Assembly: GCA_934255405.1 (NCBI GenBank) | Contig: CAKQNT010000001.1 | Location: 167,619-231,618, forward strand | Reading direction: 5' to 3' | Source of the DNA: an uncultured Alphaproteobacteria bacterium | GTDB taxonomy: Bacteria; Pseudomonadota; Alphaproteobacteria; RF32; CAG-239 | Length of the DNA: 64,000 nucleotides | Shown: positions 62,230 through 64,000 of the stretch, in pieces | Numbering within the stretch: position 1 is the first letter of the stretch | Layout: every line of letters starts with the position of its first letter | Notes under the pieces: model-generated | Told to the model about the DNA's origin: nothing | Seen by the model: the letters and a program-made list of their open reading frames with translations, nothing else | Databases searched by the model: none | Made by a program: the position numbers and the translations under genes

Positions 62230-62765
62230 TTGCGATTGAGAAAGTCGTTTATGGCGTTGATAACGCGGTTGACGGTGATGTCAACCTGCTCTTCTTTGGT
62301 TTCAACCACAATATCAGCCTCTGAATAATAGGGATATTCCTCGTTGATATAAGTCGCTAACTTGTTTTTGAGCTCAGTGTCGTTGCCTCTTAAAAAAGGA
62401 CGGTGCTGGCGGCCGGCGGTGCGGTGGTATAAAACGTCAATATCAGCTTTCAGCCATACAGTGATGGCATTTTTTTTGGCAAATTCGCGAGTCTGAGGAG
62501 CAACAAAAGAGCCGCCGCCAGAGGCAAGCACACAAGGTGAGCCTTGCAGCAGGCGTTTCATAACCCGAGCTTCGCCGGCGCGGTATTCTTCTTGTCCAAA
62601 GCATTTGAGAATATCTATCAGCGATAATCCGGCAGCTTTTTCAACTTCTTGGTCGCCGTCGACAAATGGGAGATTAAGCTTTTTGGACAAGCGTTTGCCG
62701 ACACTGGTTTTACCACTGCCCATCAGCCCGACCAAAAGGATTATTTTGTTGTCATTTGTTGTCAT
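62226..62765 (-). CDS. aroK: Shikimate kinase
   Basis: A 179-residue P-loop kinase of the chorismate pathway. GLMGSGKTSVGKRL (about 13-26), FVDGDQEVE (D for shikimate), RAGEARVMKRLL and LASGGGSF with GRQHRPFLRG lid are all conserved. aroB, its usual partner, is not downstream: the next gene is the convergent mic60, overlapping the stop by four bases. Divergent from the small gene before xerD. Confidence 0.95.
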   Translation of the reverse strand: MTTNDNKIILLVGLMGSGKTSVGKRLSKKLNLPFVDGDQEVEKAAGLSLIDILKCFGQEEYRAGEARVMKRLLQGSPCVLASGGGSFVAPQTREFAKKNAITVWLKADIDVLYHRTAGRQHRPFLRGNDTELKNKLATYINEEYPYYSEADIVVETKEEQVDITVNRVINAINDFLNRN

Positions 62766-62850
62766 AATTTTAATTTATCTTTCAGACTTGTTGTGGTAAC
62801 TATATAAATAAAGGTATTTTTTAGCAATGTTTTTTTTGGGAGAATTTATT

Positions 62851-62988
62851 ATGCGTCAGAAAAAATCAAATTGGCCGTTTTATATTGTCGGAGCTTTGTT
62901 GTTGGCAGCGGTTTGTTTTGTGGTTTTGCACGAAGTTCCGTTGGAAACTCAGCATGTTGAGGAAGAAATCAGTATTTCTGAAAAATAG
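62851..62988 (+). CDS. Small single-pass membrane protein before xerD
   Basis: A 45-residue protein (MRQKKSNWPFYIVGALLL...) with one membrane helix (about 9-29) and an acidic tail. GGGAG lies eight bases before ATG 62851, and the stop overlaps the xerD start, so it is a real coupled gene. No family recognised. Confidence 0.7.
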   Translation: MRQKKSNWPFYIVGALLLAAVCFVVLHEVPLETQHVEEEISISEK

Positions 62989-63896
62989 TGCGTATGATGG
63001 CTGACTATATTGAAGAATTTTTGGATATGATGTCAGCTGAGGTTGGTGCCTCGGTTAATACAATTGCGGCATATCGGCAAGATTTACAGCAATTTGCTGA
63101 GGTTTGCCGAACGCCGCCGGAAGGTGCGCAGACAAAAGATATATCAGAATACATTTCTTTTCTGCATAAAAATCAATATGCGGTTAAATCGGTGGCACGC
63201 AAAATTTCAGTGTTGCGAGATTTTTTTAAGTTTCTTTACACTGAAAAAGTGGTGAGCACTAATCCAATGGCAAAAATTATGGCGCCCAAGGCGGAAAAAC
63301 CTCTGCCAAAATTTTTGACTCAGCAAGATGTATCAAAATTGATTACAGCCTCTAAAGAGAAGTATGGTGCCCGCGGAAAACGTTTAAGCGCAATGCTTGA
63401 GTTGATGTATGCTTGCGGTTTGCGTGTTTCAGAGCTGGCAGGGCTTCCGGAAGGGTGTATTAATTTTGATAAAAGACAAATTTTGGTGCGTGGCAAGGGC
63501 AGCAAAGAGCGTTTAATTCCGGTGGCAGATGCCGCTTTGCGGGCAGTGTCGGAATATTTGCAATACCGTGATGAGTTTATTAAAAACGGGCGAAAATCTA
63601 TCTGGCTGTTTCCTTCAAAACTTTCTAAACTCGGACATATAACTCGTGACGGATTTTTCAAAGATCTCAAAGAATTAGCAATAATCTGCGGAATTTCTCC
63701 GCAAAAAATATCACCCCATGTTTTGCGCCATTCCTTTGCCACTCATCTTCTACATGGCGGCGCAGATCTTCGTTCCGTGCAAAAAATGCTTGGGCATGAA
63801 GATATTGCCACCACCGAAATATACACCCATATAGTGCCGGAAGATTTGTTAAGGGTTGTTGTTGCCGCACATCCTCTCGGGAAAAAGCCCGTATAA
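62988..63896 (+). CDS. xerD: Tyrosine recombinase XerD
   Basis: A 302-residue site-specific recombinase that resolves chromosome dimers at dif. N-terminal SAM-like domain, then catalytic residues: R in ACGLRVSELAGL (about 146), K in VRGKGSKE, H-x-x-R in SPHVLRHSFATHLL (about 241-250), H in GHEDIATTEIYTH and the nucleophile Tyr. The start may be GTG 62988, ATG 62994 or ATG 62997. It is the usual neighbour of aroK. A hairpin repeat follows at 63906. Confidence 0.94.
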   Translation: MRMMADYIEEFLDMMSAEVGASVNTIAAYRQDLQQFAEVCRTPPEGAQTKDISEYISFLHKNQYAVKSVARKISVLRDFFKFLYTEKVVSTNPMAKIMAPKAEKPLPKFLTQQDVSKLITASKEKYGARGKRLSAMLELMYACGLRVSELAGLPEGCINFDKRQILVRGKGSKERLIPVADAALRAVSEYLQYRDEFIKNGRKSIWLFPSKLSKLGHITRDGFFKDLKELAIICGISPQKISPHVLRHSFATHLLHGGADLRSVQKMLGHEDIATTEIYTHIVPEDLLRVVVAAHPLGKKPV

Positions 63897-63905
63897 CAGC
63901 CAATT

Positions 63906-63985
63906 CAGAGCCATTTGATACAGTCTCACAAAATCCACGTACTTCTGTGTACGCTAGGATTTTGTTCGCTTTTCAAATAACTCTG
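63906..63985. repeat. Fourth copy of the hairpin repeat (diverged)
   Basis: CAGAG...CTCTG encloses ATTTGA/TCAAAT, CACAAAATCC/GGATTTTG and the apical ACGTAC-TTCTGT-GTACGC. The apex matches the three copies at 36.4-36.8 kb, but the middle of the stem differs and still pairs. It lies after xerD; the last bases to 64000 show no gene. Confidence 0.8.
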
Positions 63986-64000
63986 ACTTAACTGTTCTAC

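Overview
The window is one contiguous piece of an AT-rich alphaproteobacterial chromosome that almost certainly spans the replication origin. The evidence is conserved gene order (mnmE-mnmG-rsmG-parA-parB, rho next to coaE-dnaQ, DUF6476-rluD-rpoH, yggT-yggU-folD, miaB-phoH-ybeY-lnt-XRE-trmB, maf-RNase G-yacG, tsaD beside a Mic60/mitofilin gene). Two near-perfect parS sites and a gene-free region of about 480 bases with DnaA boxes and two CtrA boxes support the origin call. Low GC, loss of biosynthetic neighbours (no hemC/hemD beside tsaD/mic60, no metK or corC in the miaB cluster) and a solitary type IV coupling protein cassette suggest a host-associated lineage such as the uncultured gut alphaproteobacteria. 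That placement is inference, not a database result.

Layout. 1-6.3 kb: rmuC (cut by the window edge), accA, a membrane protein of unknown function and a yejA-yejB peptide importer pair without yejE/yejF. 6.3-16.6 kb: leftward origin-proximal genes (Cys-rich FTR-like protein, parB, parA, rsmG, PHP and two HD hydrolases, mnmG, mnmE, rho) plus one rightward HAD gene. 16.57-17.05 kb: predicted oriC. 17-26.3 kb: coaE, dnaQ, a helical-repeat protein, HAD phosphatase, several envelope proteins, a type IV prepilin-like protein, fliX, dksA, maf, RNase G and yacG. 26.3-34.1 kb: a leftward accessory cassette with a SUKH/SMI1-type protein, an HNH-like protein, a VirD4-type coupling protein, two membrane proteins with homologous N-terminal domains and two large hydrophilic proteins. 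34.1-45.5 kb: DUF6476, rluD, rpoH, a triple tandem hairpin repeat, a pseudokinase, a degenerate GGDEF protein, a Bax-inhibitor-like protein, two tandem YcgN-type Cys proteins, dnaB, rpmB and tRNA-Arg(CCG). 45.5-64 kb: small proteins, a DGK1/SEC59-like kinase, mnmA, a sugar porter, trmB, an XRE regulator, lnt, ybeY, phoH, miaB, a TerB-like protein, yggT-yggU-folD, a DedA/YqaA-like protein, nth, tsaD, mic60, aroK, a 45-residue membrane protein and xerD, followed by another copy of the hairpin repeat.

Most interesting signals. (1) A 15-base motif, TTTAAATACASTGTT, occurs seven times inside unrelated minus-strand genes, always in the same orientation and in two different reading frames, so selection is probably on the DNA; six copies lie within about 10 kb of oriC. 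(2) Dispersed hairpins at 36.4-36.8 kb and 63.9 kb share an apical sequence but have differing, still-paired stems. (3) The coupling-protein cassette carries a candidate HNH-effector/SUKH-immunity pair. (4) A 22-bp perfect inverted repeat includes the 3' end of tRNA-Arg. (5) A pseudokinase and a degenerate GGDEF protein are divergently paired.
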